NCBI RefSeq assembly: GCF_003012775.1
Contig: NZ_PXYG01000010.1
Coordinates: 62,001 to 126,000, forward strand
Length of the DNA stretch: 64,000 nucleotides
DNA from: Zobellella endophytica
Lineage (GTDB): Bacteria > Pseudomonadota > Gammaproteobacteria > Enterobacterales > Aeromonadaceae
Reading direction: 5' to 3'
Shown: in pieces, positions 35,043 to 43,732 of the stretch
Layout of the letters: each line of letters opens with the position of its first letter
How positions within the stretch are numbered: the stretch's first letter is position 1
Program-made: the position numbers and the translations under genes
The notes under the pieces: model-generated
Told to the model about the DNA's origin: nothing
The model's database searches: none
The model's input: the letters and a program-made list of their open reading frames with translations, nothing else

Positions 35043-36404
35043 TCAGTCCATCAGGCCCAGTTGGCGGGCGGTGAGATCCAGGCTCTGGCGGGCCAGGCGC
35101 ACCAGCTCGTCTATTTGCGCCTCGGTGATCACCAGGGGCGGGGACACCACCATGGTCTCGCCCACCGAGCGCATCACGATGCCGCTGGCAAAGCAGTTGT
35201 CCCGGCACTGGCCGCCGACACCCGGCTCGAAGCGGGCCAGGGTGGCTTTGTCGGCCACCAGCTCCAGGGCGCCGAGCAAGCCCAGGCTGCGCACCTCGCC
35301 CACCAGGGGGTGATCGGCCAGGGTCGCCCACTGCTTGGCAAAGTAGGGCGCGGTGACTTCGCGCACTCGCGCTATGATGCCTTCTTCTTCCATCAGCTCC
35401 AGGTTGCGCAGTGCCACGGCGGCGCAGGCCGGGTGGCCGGAATAGGTGAAGCCGTGGTAGAACTCACCGCCCTGCTCGATCAGCACCTCGGCCACCCGGT
35501 CGCCGACCAGCACGCCGCCGATGGGCAGGTAGCCGGAAGACAGTCCCTTGGCGATGGGCATGAGATCGGGCTTGATGTTGAAGTGCTGGCTGCCGAACCA
35601 CTGGCCCAGCCGGCCGAAGCCGCAGATCACCTCGTCGGCGATCAGCAGGATGCCGTACTGGTCGCAGATGCGCTGAATTTCGGGCCAGTAGCTGTCGGGC
35701 GGAATGATGACGCCGCCGGCGCCCTGCACCGGCTCGGCGATAAAGGCGGCCACCCGTTCCACTCCCAGTTCCTTGATCTTCTGCTCAAGGGAGCGGGCCG
35801 CCAGCAGGCCGAATTCCTGCGGGCTCATTTCCCGGCCTTCGCCGAACCAGTAGGGCTGGGCGATATGCTCCACGTCCGGCAGCATGGGGCCGCCCTGCTC
35901 GTGCATCGGCGCCATGCCGCCCAGGCTGGCGCCGGCCAGGGTGGAGCCGTGGTAGCCGTTGCGCCGGCCGATGATCACCGTCTTGTTCGGCTGACCCTTG
36001 AGCTGCCAGTAGCGGCGCACCATGCGCACCACTGTGTCGTTGGACTCGGAGCCGGAGCCGGTGAAGAACACATGGTTGATGTGCTCGGGCGCCAGCTCGG
36101 TCAGCTTTTTGGCGAGCTTGATCGCCGGTGGGTGGGCGGTCTTGAAGAAGTTGTTGTAGTAGGGCAGCTCGGTCATCTGGGTGGCGGCGGCCTCCACCAG
36201 CTCGCGACGGCCGTAGCCCAGGTTGACGCACCAGAGGCCGGACATGGCGTCGAGGATGCGGTTGCCTTCGGAGTCGTGGATATAGATGCCGTCGGCGCCG
36301 GTGATGATGCGGCTGCCGCTGCCCAGCGCCTTGGTGTCGGTGAAGGGATGCAGGTGGTGGCGACCGTCGTCCTGGCGCAGGGTGTGGGTGTCGTGTTGTT
36401 GCAT
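35043..36404 (-). CDS. spuC: Class III aminotransferase, SpuC-like polyamine:pyruvate aminotransferase
   Basis: 453 residues. The match with Pseudomonas aeruginosa SpuC (456) is very strong across the chain: HHLHPFTDTKALGSGSRIIT, LDAMSGLWCVNLGYGR, FFTGSGSESNDTVVRMVR, GRRNGYHGSTLAGASLGGM and FYHGFTYSGHPACAAVA. The PLP lysine is Lys286 in MPIAKGLSSGY. SpuC converts putrescine and pyruvate to 4-aminobutanal and alanine. It is upstream of the dehydrogenase in one unit, with PuuD/PuuA genes beyond the repeat copy C. E. coli, by contrast, uses the PuuB oxidase in this pathway. Confidence 0.88.
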   Translation of the reverse strand: MQQHDTHTLRQDDGRHHLHPFTDTKALGSGSRIITGADGIYIHDSEGNRILDAMSGLWCVNLGYGRRELVEAAATQMTELPYYNNFFKTAHPPAIKLAKKLTELAPEHINHVFFTGSGSESNDTVVRMVRRYWQLKGQPNKTVIIGRRNGYHGSTLAGASLGGMAPMHEQGGPMLPDVEHIAQPYWFGEGREMSPQEFGLLAARSLEQKIKELGVERVAAFIAEPVQGAGGVIIPPDSYWPEIQRICDQYGILLIADEVICGFGRLGQWFGSQHFNIKPDLMPIAKGLSSGYLPIGGVLVGDRVAEVLIEQGGEFYHGFTYSGHPACAAVALRNLELMEEEGIIARVREVTAPYFAKQWATLADHPLVGEVRSLGLLGALELVADKATLARFEPGVGGQCRDNCFASGIVMRSVGETMVVSPPLVITEAQIDELVRLARQSLDLTARQLGLMD

Positions 36405-36511
36405 GATGATGTCCTTGTCGTCCGGGCCTGTTCAGGCGTGTTCAGGGTTGTTCGAGTAACAGTTCCCAATGGTGCTACATCGACCGGATACCGCACACAG
36501 ACTCGCCGTGA

Positions 36512-36645
36512 GGTGTGGCACTCACTGTTTCAGCCAACTGCGAACATTCTCTGGATGTTCGGTTTGGCTGAAACAGTTCGTCCCGGCGAGACAAGCTCGC
36601 CCCCTCGGGGCTCCGCCGCGCCATCCCTGGCGCGGAGGGTCTGCT
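36512..36645. repeat. Structured repeat element, copy C
   Basis: Same architecture as copy B: CTCGCCG (36512-36518) / CGGCGAG (36584-36590); CTGTTTCAGCCAA (36525-36537) / TTGGCTGAAACAG (36564-36576); inner CGAACAT (36541-36547) / ATGTTCG (36555-36561); then CCGCGCCA-TCCC-TGGCGCGG (36616-36635) and GGTCTGCTTAG. It occupies most of the 351-base gap between spuC and puuD. The rest of that gap (36405-36511 and 36646-36755) holds the spuC upstream region and no gene. Confidence 0.75.
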
Positions 36646-36755
36646 TAGCGCTACCCGGTCGCTGTCCCAAATGACCTATCACGGTTTGGAACAGCTGTTT
36701 AAGTGCTAGCGGGGCGGGCAGTAGCCTGTCCCTCTTTCGGAATAAAGCGCCTTTT

Positions 36756-37517
36756 TCAGGCGAGGATACGTTGCCGGTGCCGGGCGCAGGCGGCGCCGAA
36801 GGCGGTAAAGATGGCCCGGTAGAGCGGATGCTCGTCGCTGCGCCATTCCGGGTGCCACTGCACGCCCAGGGCGAAGGGCTGGGCCGGATCGCTGATGGCC
36901 TCGATCAGGCCGTCGGGAGCCAGGGCTTCCGCGAGCAGGCCCTGGCCCAGCCGGTCGATGCCCTGCTGGTGCAGGGAGTTGACCTCGAAGGCCGGCTCGC
37001 CGGTGAGCCGGGCGAGCAGGCCGTCCGGGTTGAGGCGGATACCGTGGGCGGGCCGGTAGTGCTCGTCCATGTCGTCGGCGGCCGGCTCCCGGTGATCGAG
37101 CAGGCCGGGCAGCTCCTGCAACGGCTGGCGCAGGCTGCCGCCGTAGGCCACGTTCATTTCCTGCAGCCCCCGGCAGATGCCGAGCAGGGGCAGCTGCAGG
37201 CGGCGGGCTTCATGGACGAGCGACAGGGCCGAACCGTCCCGGGCCGGATCGTAGCGGCAGTCGCCGGGCCAGGGAGCCTGGCCGAAATGGCGGGGCTCCA
37301 CATTGCTGTAGCTGCCGGTCAGGCAGAGGCCGTCGAGCCGGGCCAGGATCGCCGGGTTCAGTCCCTCGCTCAGGGCCGGCAGCAGCACCACCTCCACCTC
37401 CGCCGACTGGCGCAGGGCCGTGACGTACTTGTTAACCACCATATGGCAGCCATGCCCCTCTATCTGACGCTGGCAGGCGCTGACGCCCACCACGGGGTTG
37501 TGCATTTTTCTTTCCAT
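36756..37517 (-). CDS. puuD: Gamma-glutamyl-gamma-aminobutyrate hydrolase, PuuD-like
   Basis: 253 residues from ATG at 37517, chosen because MERKMHNPVVGV parallels E. coli PuuD MENIMNNPVIGV. Class I glutamine-amidotransferase-like peptidase C26: Cys115 in GICRGLQEMNVAYGG, His221 and Glu223 in FALGVQWHPEW. SLHQQG and LDHREP are also shared. It frees GABA and glutamate from the gamma-glutamylated intermediate. It is divergent from puuA across a 262-base AT-rich regulatory region. It is transcribed in the direction of spuC and the dehydrogenase, but the 351-base gap with repeat C lies between them. Confidence 0.92.
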   Translation of the reverse strand: MERKMHNPVVGVSACQRQIEGHGCHMVVNKYVTALRQSAEVEVVLLPALSEGLNPAILARLDGLCLTGSYSNVEPRHFGQAPWPGDCRYDPARDGSALSLVHEARRLQLPLLGICRGLQEMNVAYGGSLRQPLQELPGLLDHREPAADDMDEHYRPAHGIRLNPDGLLARLTGEPAFEVNSLHQQGIDRLGQGLLAEALAPDGLIEAISDPAQPFALGVQWHPEWRSDEHPLYRAIFTAFGAACARHRQRILA

Positions 37518-37779
37518 ATTGCTACCCGATAAATATGATTGTTTTATATATTCAACACCAGCGGTGTTGCTCATGTAAAGAATAAGAGCACGTGACGGCC
37601 GTTAATGCCAGAGTGAAAAGGGAATAAAAATCCGTATTTATGCCTAAAATGTGATGTGGTTAACTGTTTGTTACAACAATTTAACTTTATTTCCGTCTGG
37701 TGGATTGCCCTGGCATGTTGATTATTTTATAACGATATTGAATTTGGGGTGGTTATTAAAAGACAACATGGAGTTCACT
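37518..37779. promoter_or_regulatory. Divergent puuD-puuA regulatory region
   Basis: Markedly AT-rich compared with its surroundings. It contains a palindrome CAACACC-AGC-GGTGTTG (37553-37569) on the puuD side and TTGTT-AC-AACAA (37668-37679) on the puuA side, both operator-like. A sequence TGTGATGTGGTTAAC near 37651 looks like half of a CRP site. No E. coli-type PuuR box was recognised. The puuA ribosome binding site GGAG at 37771-37774 ends this region. Confidence 0.45.
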
Positions 37780-39153
37780 ATGGGTGACAGGGGCATGCAA
37801 GAGGCCCGGGCGTTTCTGGAGCAGAACCCGGATATCAATTCCATCGACCTGATGATCGGCGACATCAACGGGGTGGTGCGCGGCAAGCGCATCCCCCGGG
37901 ACAGCCTGCTCAAGGCCTACGAAGAAGGGGTCTGCCTGCCGGCATCGCTGTTCGCGCTGGATATCAACGGCAATACCATCGAAGAAACCGGGCTGGGTCT
38001 GGATCAGGGAGAGGGGGATCGGCTGTGCTTCCCGGTGCCGGGCACCCTGAGCCGGGTGCCCTGGCAGGACCGGCCCTGCGCCCAGGTGCTGATGAGCATG
38101 TTTGAAAACGATGGCAGCCCCTTCGTTTACGATCCCCGTCATGTGCTGCGGCGGGTGCTGGACCGCTTCGCCGAGCTGGGGCTGACCCCGGTGGTGGCGG
38201 TGGAAACCGAGTTTTACGTGGTGGACCGGGAGCGGGACGGCCAGCACCAGCTGCAGCCGCCCCTGTCGCCGGTGACCGGCAAGCGGGACAAGCAGTGCCA
38301 GGTGTATTCCCTGTCGGATCTGGACGACTACTGCGACTTTATCGAAAGCATTCATCAGTCGGCCCTGACCCAGCAGCTGCCGGTGGACACCGCCATCGCC
38401 GAGTGCGCCCCGGGTCAGTTCGAGATCAACCTCAAGCACAGGGCCGACGCCATGCAGGCCTGCGACGAGGCGGTGCTGCTCAAGCGCTTGATCAAGGGGG
38501 TGGCGGCCCGCCACGGCATGGAGGCGACCTTTATGGCCAAGCCCTACAACCAGGAGGCGGGCAGCGGCACTCATATTCATGTGAGCCTGCTTGACGAGCA
38601 GGGCCGCAACTGCTTCGCCAGCGAGAATGACCAGGGCCTGGGTAGCGAGACGCTGAGCCAGGCGGTGGCCGGGGTGCTGGCGCTGATGCCCGAGTCGATG
38701 GTGGTGTTCGCCCCCAACGCCAACAGCTACCGCCGTTTCCAGCCCGGTTTCTATGTGCCCATGAGCCAGACCTGGGGCGCCGACAACCGCACCGTGGCGG
38801 TGCGCATTCCCGGCGGAAGCGCCGAGGCGCGCCGGCTGGAGCACCGGGTGGCCGGCGCCGACGCCAACCCCTACCTGCTGGTGGCCAGCATACTGGCGGG
38901 CATCCACCTCGGCATCAGCCAGCGGTTGAGTCCGCCGACGCCGGTGACCGGCAACGCCTACGCCAGTCATCCTCCCAGCCTGCCCAACAGCTGGATCCAG
39001 GCGCTGGATCAGTGGCAGCGCAACGAGGTGCTGCCGTCCTACCTGGGGGCGGAGTTCTGCCGGGTTTACCACGCCAACCGCTACGGCGAGCGGCAGCTGT
39101 TTATGCGCCATGTCAGCTCTCAGGAGTACGACTGGTATCTGCGTTCGGTGTAA
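37780..39153 (+). CDS. puuA: Gamma-glutamylputrescine synthetase (glutamine synthetase-like)
   Basis: 457 residues from ATG at 37780 (GGAG seven bases upstream); Pseudomonas SpuI/SpuB-like and E. coli PuuA (472) are similar in length. It ligates glutamate to the amino group of putrescine or another polyamine with ATP. A glutamine-synthetase fold: DLMIGDINGVVRGKRIPRD near 20-38, VVAVETEFYV, AECAPGQFEINL, GSGTHIHVSL, and NSYRRFQPGFYVP with metal and ATP contacts. The adenylylation Tyr loop of true GlnA is absent. The transporter gene follows after 13 bases, so the two form a unit. Confidence 0.92.
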   Translation: MGDRGMQEARAFLEQNPDINSIDLMIGDINGVVRGKRIPRDSLLKAYEEGVCLPASLFALDINGNTIEETGLGLDQGEGDRLCFPVPGTLSRVPWQDRPCAQVLMSMFENDGSPFVYDPRHVLRRVLDRFAELGLTPVVAVETEFYVVDRERDGQHQLQPPLSPVTGKRDKQCQVYSLSDLDDYCDFIESIHQSALTQQLPVDTAIAECAPGQFEINLKHRADAMQACDEAVLLKRLIKGVAARHGMEATFMAKPYNQEAGSGTHIHVSLLDEQGRNCFASENDQGLGSETLSQAVAGVLALMPESMVVFAPNANSYRRFQPGFYVPMSQTWGADNRTVAVRIPGGSAEARRLEHRVAGADANPYLLVASILAGIHLGISQRLSPPTPVTGNAYASHPPSLPNSWIQALDQWQRNEVLPSYLGAEFCRVYHANRYGERQLFMRHVSSQEYDWYLRSV

Positions 39154-39166
39154 AGAGGAAAAAACC

Positions 39167-41128
39167 ATGGAAGGATATCAACAATCATTCGGGCGGCTGC
39201 TGACGGCCCTGCTGGCCCTGGTGCTGCTGTGGCCGGGCGGCCTCAGGGCCGCGGGGGAGGAATGGGAACTGAGCCCGCCGGCCCTGGTACTGAAGGGCGT
39301 GCCCTTCGAGGTCACGGTGGAAGGGATACCGGCGCAGCCCCTGTGGCTGGCGCTGGACGGCGAACGCCACGGCCTGCAGTTCGAGGGCGGCGAGGCGGTG
39401 GTGGAGGGCCTGGTGACCGATGCCGACCGTGCCGCCCTGACGCTGGTGGACGCCAACGGCGGGGTGCTGGCAGAGGCTCAAAGCCCGGCCATCGCCGCCT
39501 GGCTGTCGGTGCTGCCGGCCCTGCTCGCCATCCTGCTGGCGCTGGTGTTCCGCCAGGTGATACTGGCGCTGTTCGTCGCCATCTGCATCGGCGGCTGGCT
39601 GGGCTATGGCCTGGCGGGCGAGCGGCTGCTGACCAGTGTGCTGGATTCGGTCAATGTGCATGTGCTGACCGCCGCCAGTGACTCGGAACACATGTCGGTG
39701 GTGCTGTTCTGCCTGCTGATCGGCGGCATGGTGGGCATCATCTCCCGCAACGGCGGCACCGTCGGCATCGCCCGCCATATCACCCGCTTCGTGCGCGGTC
39801 GGCGCAGCGCCCAGACCACCACCGGCCTGCTGGGTACCGCCATCTTCTTCGACGACTACGCCAACGCGCTGATCGTCGGCAACACCATGCGCAACATCAC
39901 CGACAAGTTGCGCATCTCCCGGGAAAAGCTGGCCTATATCGTCGACTCCACCGCCGCGCCGGTATCCGCCATCCTGCTGGTGACCACCTGGATAGGCTTT
40001 CAGGTGGGGCTGATCGACGAGGCGTTGCGGCCTTTGGAGGGCTTCGAGGGCTCTGCCTACGGCGTGTTCCTGGCCGCCATCGGCTACAGCTTCTACCCGA
40101 TATTGGCGCTGCTGTTCGTGTTTATGATTAGCCTCAGCGGCCGCGACTTCGGCCCCATGCTGAAGGCGGAAATCCGGGCGGTACAGCAGCACGGCGAGCA
40201 GGACGAGGCGCTCACCGACCGGGAAGCCATCGCCGAAGAGGCCAGTATCGACGCCAAGCCGGGCATCCCCCATCGGGCATTGAATGCCATCATCCCGATG
40301 ACGGTGCTGGTGTTCACCACCCTGGGCGGTATCTGGTACACCGGCATGAGCGAGCTGGGTTTTCCCGCCGAAGCCAGCCTGCGTGACGTGTTCGGCAACG
40401 GCGATTCCTTTACCGCCATGATGTGGGGCTCATTGCTCAGTACCCTGGTGGCGCTGGCCATGACCCGGCTGCAGGGCCTGCTCAGTATGGACGAGACCGC
40501 CCACTACTGGTTCGAGGGGGTCAAGTCGATGTTGCTGCCGATCACCATACTGATGATGGCCTGGGCGCTGTCGTCGGTGAACGAGGCGTTGCACACCAGC
40601 GACTATCTGGTAAGTGTGCTGAGCGACAGCCTGAGTCCCGAGCTTATTCCGGTGAGCGTCTTCCTGCTGTCTGCCTTCACCGCCTTCGCCACCGGCTCCT
40701 CCTGGGGAGTCATGGGTATCATGATGCCACTGGTGGTGCCCCTGGCCTGGGCGGTGCTGCAGCACCACGGCCTGGCCGGCGATCCGCAAGCCATGCACCT
40801 GTTCTACGCCTCGGTGGCGGCGGTGCTGGCCGGCGCGGTATGGGGCGATCACTGTTCGCCGCTGGCCGAGACCACCCTGCTGGCGGCCATGGCCTCGGGT
40901 TGCGGCCTGGTGGAGCATGTGCGCACCCAGTTGCCCTACGCCCTGTTCGTGGGGGTGATCAGCACGGTATGCGCCATCGTTCCCGTGGCCTACGGCCTGC
41001 CCTGGTGGCTGGGGCTGATTGCCAGCGCCGGGGTCATGGGGCTGGGGCTGCGGCTGCTGGGTCAGCGGGCGGAAGCGCCGGAGCAGGAAGCGGGCGTGCC
41101 GGCCAGGTTGGAGGCGGACACCCGATAA
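39167..41128 (+). CDS. NhaC-family transporter with N-terminal periplasmic domain
   Basis: 653 residues from ATG at 39167 (AGAGGAAAA upstream). An N-terminal signal peptide (about 1-27, ending in RAAGEE) leads to a soluble beta-type domain (about 28-105; VPFEVTVEGIPAQPLWLALDGE). A polytopic NhaC-type domain of some ten to twelve spans follows, with FFDDYANALIVGNTMRNITDK (about 226-246), STAAPVSAILLVTTWIG, FATGSSWGVMGIMMPL and GAVWGDHCSPLAETTLLA. NhaC relatives exchange Na+ or H+ for substrates. Co-transcription 13 bases behind puuA makes polyamine or GABA uptake plausible; simple sodium/proton exchange is the alternative. A terminator follows about 120 bases later. Confidence 0.85.
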   Translation: MEGYQQSFGRLLTALLALVLLWPGGLRAAGEEWELSPPALVLKGVPFEVTVEGIPAQPLWLALDGERHGLQFEGGEAVVEGLVTDADRAALTLVDANGGVLAEAQSPAIAAWLSVLPALLAILLALVFRQVILALFVAICIGGWLGYGLAGERLLTSVLDSVNVHVLTAASDSEHMSVVLFCLLIGGMVGIISRNGGTVGIARHITRFVRGRRSAQTTTGLLGTAIFFDDYANALIVGNTMRNITDKLRISREKLAYIVDSTAAPVSAILLVTTWIGFQVGLIDEALRPLEGFEGSAYGVFLAAIGYSFYPILALLFVFMISLSGRDFGPMLKAEIRAVQQHGEQDEALTDREAIAEEASIDAKPGIPHRALNAIIPMTVLVFTTLGGIWYTGMSELGFPAEASLRDVFGNGDSFTAMMWGSLLSTLVALAMTRLQGLLSMDETAHYWFEGVKSMLLPITILMMAWALSSVNEALHTSDYLVSVLSDSLSPELIPVSVFLLSAFTAFATGSSWGVMGIMMPLVVPLAWAVLQHHGLAGDPQAMHLFYASVAAVLAGAVWGDHCSPLAETTLLAAMASGCGLVEHVRTQLPYALFVGVISTVCAIVPVAYGLPWWLGLIASAGVMGLGLRLLGQRAEAPEQEAGVPARLEADTR

Positions 41129-41248
41129 AAGAAAAAGCAGACTGCTGGCAAACCTTCAGGCTTACCTGGACAGTCAACGTCTATGTCAGAACAGGCGGAC
41201 AAAGGGAACGGCTTATGCGGTCATGACAACGACGTTGCCATCAAGCTG

Positions 41249-41269
41249 AAAGGGGCCTATGGCCCCTTT
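41249..41269. terminator. Terminator after the puuA-transporter unit
   Basis: Stem AAAGGGGCC / GGCCCCTTT with loop TAT, followed by T on the plus strand. The 120 bases before it (41129-41248) contain only a 29-codon chance frame without a ribosome binding site. Confidence 0.8.
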
Positions 41270-41278
41270 TGACTCAGA

Positions 41279-41695
41279 TTATCCCAGCAACTGCTGGTGC
41301 ACCACCTTGATACAGCGATCTTCCACGTATTCCAGTTCGGCCTCGGCGGCGGACTCGGCGGCCTGCTCGCTGGTAATGCCCTCCTGCAGCCACAGGCACA
41401 GGGTTTCGTGCTCGATCGCTTCCAGGGCGATGTCGGCGGCGAACTCGCCACGGCGGAACACGTTGACCAGTTGCACCGGCTGATCCAGGTCTTCCAGGCC
41501 GGCCACGCAGGTCTGGCCGAGGATGACGGCGCCGGCCAGCTGCGGGTTGACCGGATAAACCTGGTAGCCGTGTTGCAGCAGATACTCCATCACCTGGTAG
41601 CTGGCCCGATCCGGGCGGTTGGAGGCGCCGACCAGGGCGATGCTGCGGGTGTTGGAAAGAATACGTTTCAAGCGATCTTGCTCAAGCGCGTCCAT
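41279..41695 (-). CDS. CoA-binding domain protein (YccU family)
   Basis: 138 residues, a single CoA-binding Rossmann domain: SIALVGASNRPDRASYQVMEYLLQHGYQVYPVNP (about 18-51) and PVQLVNVFRRGEF. E. coli YccU has the same size and layout. Related to the N-terminal domain of acyl-CoA synthetases, but without the catalytic part, so a sensor or regulatory role is usually supposed. Monocistronic, convergent with the transporter and 29 bases downstream of pirin on the same strand. Confidence 0.88.
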   Translation of the reverse strand: MDALEQDRLKRILSNTRSIALVGASNRPDRASYQVMEYLLQHGYQVYPVNPQLAGAVILGQTCVAGLEDLDQPVQLVNVFRRGEFAADIALEAIEHETLCLWLQEGITSEQAAESAAEAELEYVEDRCIKVVHQQLLG

Positions 41696-41724
41696 GGGGC
41701 ATACCTAACGGAATAAAAACCTCT

Positions 41725-42570
41725 TTATACCAGTTTGCCCGCCCGGTAATCCATTATCGCCTGCTCAATTTCGGCAACGGAATTCATCACGAAGGGGCCA
41801 TATTGCACCACGGGTTCATGCAGGGGGCGGCCCGCCAGCAGCAGCAGCCTGGCGCCGGCCTCGCCCGCCGCCAGTTCGAGCCGGTCGCCGGCGCCGAGCA
41901 GGGCGCAGTGCTCCCCGGACAGCACCTGACCGGCGATGCGGGCCTCGCCTTCGAAGCCGTACACCAGGGCGTTGAGTTCGGCCGCCAGCGGCAGGCTCAG
42001 GCCGCCGCCGGGCGCCAGCCGGATGTCGGCGATCAGCGGTCGGGTATGCTCGCTGTGGATGGGCCCTCGCAGCCGTTGCCCGGCCAGCTCCAGCTCGCCG
42101 GCCAGCAGGATAAGCTCACCGCCGCCGTCCAGCGGGGCCCGGGGCAGGCTGGCTCCGGGGATGTCCTGATAGCTGGCCGGCTGCATCTTGAGCGCGGCGG
42201 GCAGGTTGAGCCAGATCTGGAAGCCGCGCATCCGACCCGCTTCCTGCTGGGGCATTTCCGAGTGGATGACGCCGCGCCCGGCGGTCATCCACTGCAGGTC
42301 GCCGGCCTTGAGGTGGCCCTGGTTGCCCATGTGATCCTGGTGCAGCATGTGGCCGTCGAGCATGTAGGTGATGGTCTCGAAGCCCCGGTGCGGATGGTCG
42401 GGGAAGCCGGCGATATAGTCGGCGGCATCAATCGAGGAGAAATGATCCATCATCAGGTAGGGATCCATGCGCTGATCCTGGTGCTGGCCCAGGGCGCGCT
42501 GGAGGCGCACGCCGGCGCCGTCGCGGGTTTCCATGGCCGGATAAAGGGCGGTGATCTTACGGGATGGCAT
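41725..42570 (-). CDS. Pirin family protein
   Basis: 281 residues, bicupin. The iron ligands are conserved: His59 and His61 in FPDHPHRGFETITYML, His103 and Glu105 in GRGVIHSEMP. The C-terminal cupin (FVMNSVAEIEQAIMDY at the end) is typical. Bacterial pirins such as YhhW act as quercetinase-like dioxygenases or as redox-sensing modulators; the substrate is unknown. It lies 10 bases after the glutathionyl-hydroquinone reductase gene, and the pair may respond to quinones or electrophiles together. That link is inferred from adjacency only. Confidence 0.9.
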   Translation of the reverse strand: MPSRKITALYPAMETRDGAGVRLQRALGQHQDQRMDPYLMMDHFSSIDAADYIAGFPDHPHRGFETITYMLDGHMLHQDHMGNQGHLKAGDLQWMTAGRGVIHSEMPQQEAGRMRGFQIWLNLPAALKMQPASYQDIPGASLPRAPLDGGGELILLAGELELAGQRLRGPIHSEHTRPLIADIRLAPGGGLSLPLAAELNALVYGFEGEARIAGQVLSGEHCALLGAGDRLELAAGEAGARLLLLAGRPLHEPVVQYGPFVMNSVAEIEQAIMDYRAGKLV

Positions 42571-42580
42571 CGGTTGCTCC

Positions 42581-43567
42581 TCAGTTGAAACGGTTGGCCC
42601 TGTCGTGGGGCTGGCGCCAGTCCTGGACCGGTCCCACGGAGACGATGCCGTGGGGATTGATGGTCGGGTGGCTGCGAAAGTAATGATGGCGGATATGGGC
42701 CATATCCAGGGTATCGGCCACGCCAGGGAGTTGATACAGATCGCGCAGATAGCCGTACAGGTTGGGATATTCCGCTATTTTACGGCGATCACACTTGAAA
42801 TGGGTGTGATAGACCGCATCGAAGCGCACCAGGGTGGTCCACAGCCGGATATCGGCCTCGGTCAGCCGGTCGCCGGCCAGATAGCGCCGGCCGGTCAGCC
42901 GCTGTTCCAGCCGGTCCAGCCCGTGGAACAGCGCCGACACGGCGGCGTCGTAGGCCTGCTGATCGGTGGCGAAGCCGGCCTGGTAGACGCCGTTGTTGAC
43001 CTGGTCGTAGACCCGGGTGTTGATGTCGTCGATCTCCTCGCGCAGATCCGGCGGGTAGTAGTCGCCCGGGGTGGCGCCGAGGCCGTCGAAGGCGCCGTTC
43101 AGCATGCGGATGATGTCGGCGGACTCGTTGCTGACGATGGTCTGCCGCTGCCTGTCCCACAATACCGGCACCGTGACCCGGCCGGAATAGCGGGGATCCG
43201 CCTTGAGGTAGAGCTGGTACAGGTAGTCGAAGCCATGGAGGCCGTCGCCGGTGGCGCCCTCGAAGTCGGTAGCGAAGGTCCAGCCGTGCTCCAGCATCAC
43301 CGGGTGCACCACGGACACGGAAATCATGTCCTCCAGCCCCTTGAGGCTGTGCATGATCAGGGTGCGGTGGGCCCAGGGACAGGCCAGGGACACATAGAGG
43401 TGATAACGGCCCGGCTCGGCCCCGAAGCCCCCTTGGCCACTGGGACCCGCCTCGCCGGTCGGCGTGATCCAGTGGCGAAACTGACTTTGGCTGCGCTCGA
43501 AACGGCCCTGGGTGGCTTTGGTGTCGTACCAGACGTCATGCCAGACGCCTTCTACCAGCTTGCCCAT
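42581..43567 (-). CDS. yqjG: Glutathionyl-hydroquinone reductase (Xi-class GST, YqjG/EcM4)
   Basis: 328 residues, the length of E. coli YqjG. Reduces glutathionyl-hydroquinones using a catalytic Cys in YVSLACPWAHRTLI (about 58-71, Cys63). Further family features are DYYPPDLREEIDDINTRVYDQVNNGVYQAGFA, YLAGDRLTEADIRLWTTLVRFDAVYHTHFKCD and PGVADTLDMAHIRHHYF. Transcribed together with pirin. The region upstream (43568-43732) shows only a short imperfect hairpin and no gene. Confidence 0.93.
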   Translation of the reverse strand: MGKLVEGVWHDVWYDTKATQGRFERSQSQFRHWITPTGEAGPSGQGGFGAEPGRYHLYVSLACPWAHRTLIMHSLKGLEDMISVSVVHPVMLEHGWTFATDFEGATGDGLHGFDYLYQLYLKADPRYSGRVTVPVLWDRQRQTIVSNESADIIRMLNGAFDGLGATPGDYYPPDLREEIDDINTRVYDQVNNGVYQAGFATDQQAYDAAVSALFHGLDRLEQRLTGRRYLAGDRLTEADIRLWTTLVRFDAVYHTHFKCDRRKIAEYPNLYGYLRDLYQLPGVADTLDMAHIRHHYFRSHPTINPHGIVSVGPVQDWRQPHDRANRFN

Positions 43568-43732
43568 AATCTTGTCCCTCCGTTGTGGTGATAGGACTAT
43601 TGTGGACGACCGGGCAGGGATAGCCAGCGGGGATATTAGAGTTAGTTATTCAATAAATTTGAAGTTACTGCTGGCCCTTCATCCGCGTTTCAAGGCGTGA
43701 AGATGAGCGATATGACGCCAAGGAAGGGAGGG

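Noticed and set aside
33423-36674. Very long (1083-codon) open frame on the plus strand
   Set aside because: It is antisense to the aldehyde dehydrogenase and SpuC genes, which have complete catalytic motifs; long antisense frames are expected at this GC content. The translation is Gly/Ala/His/Gln-rich with no family similarity.
37700-37740. Possible sigma-54 promoter (TGGCATGTTGATTATT) before puuA
   Set aside because: It has the GG element but lacks the conserved GC of the -12 box, so the match is too weak.
41183-41272. 29-codon frame after the NhaC-type gene
   Set aside because: Lacks a ribosome binding site and runs through the terminator stem; probably chance.
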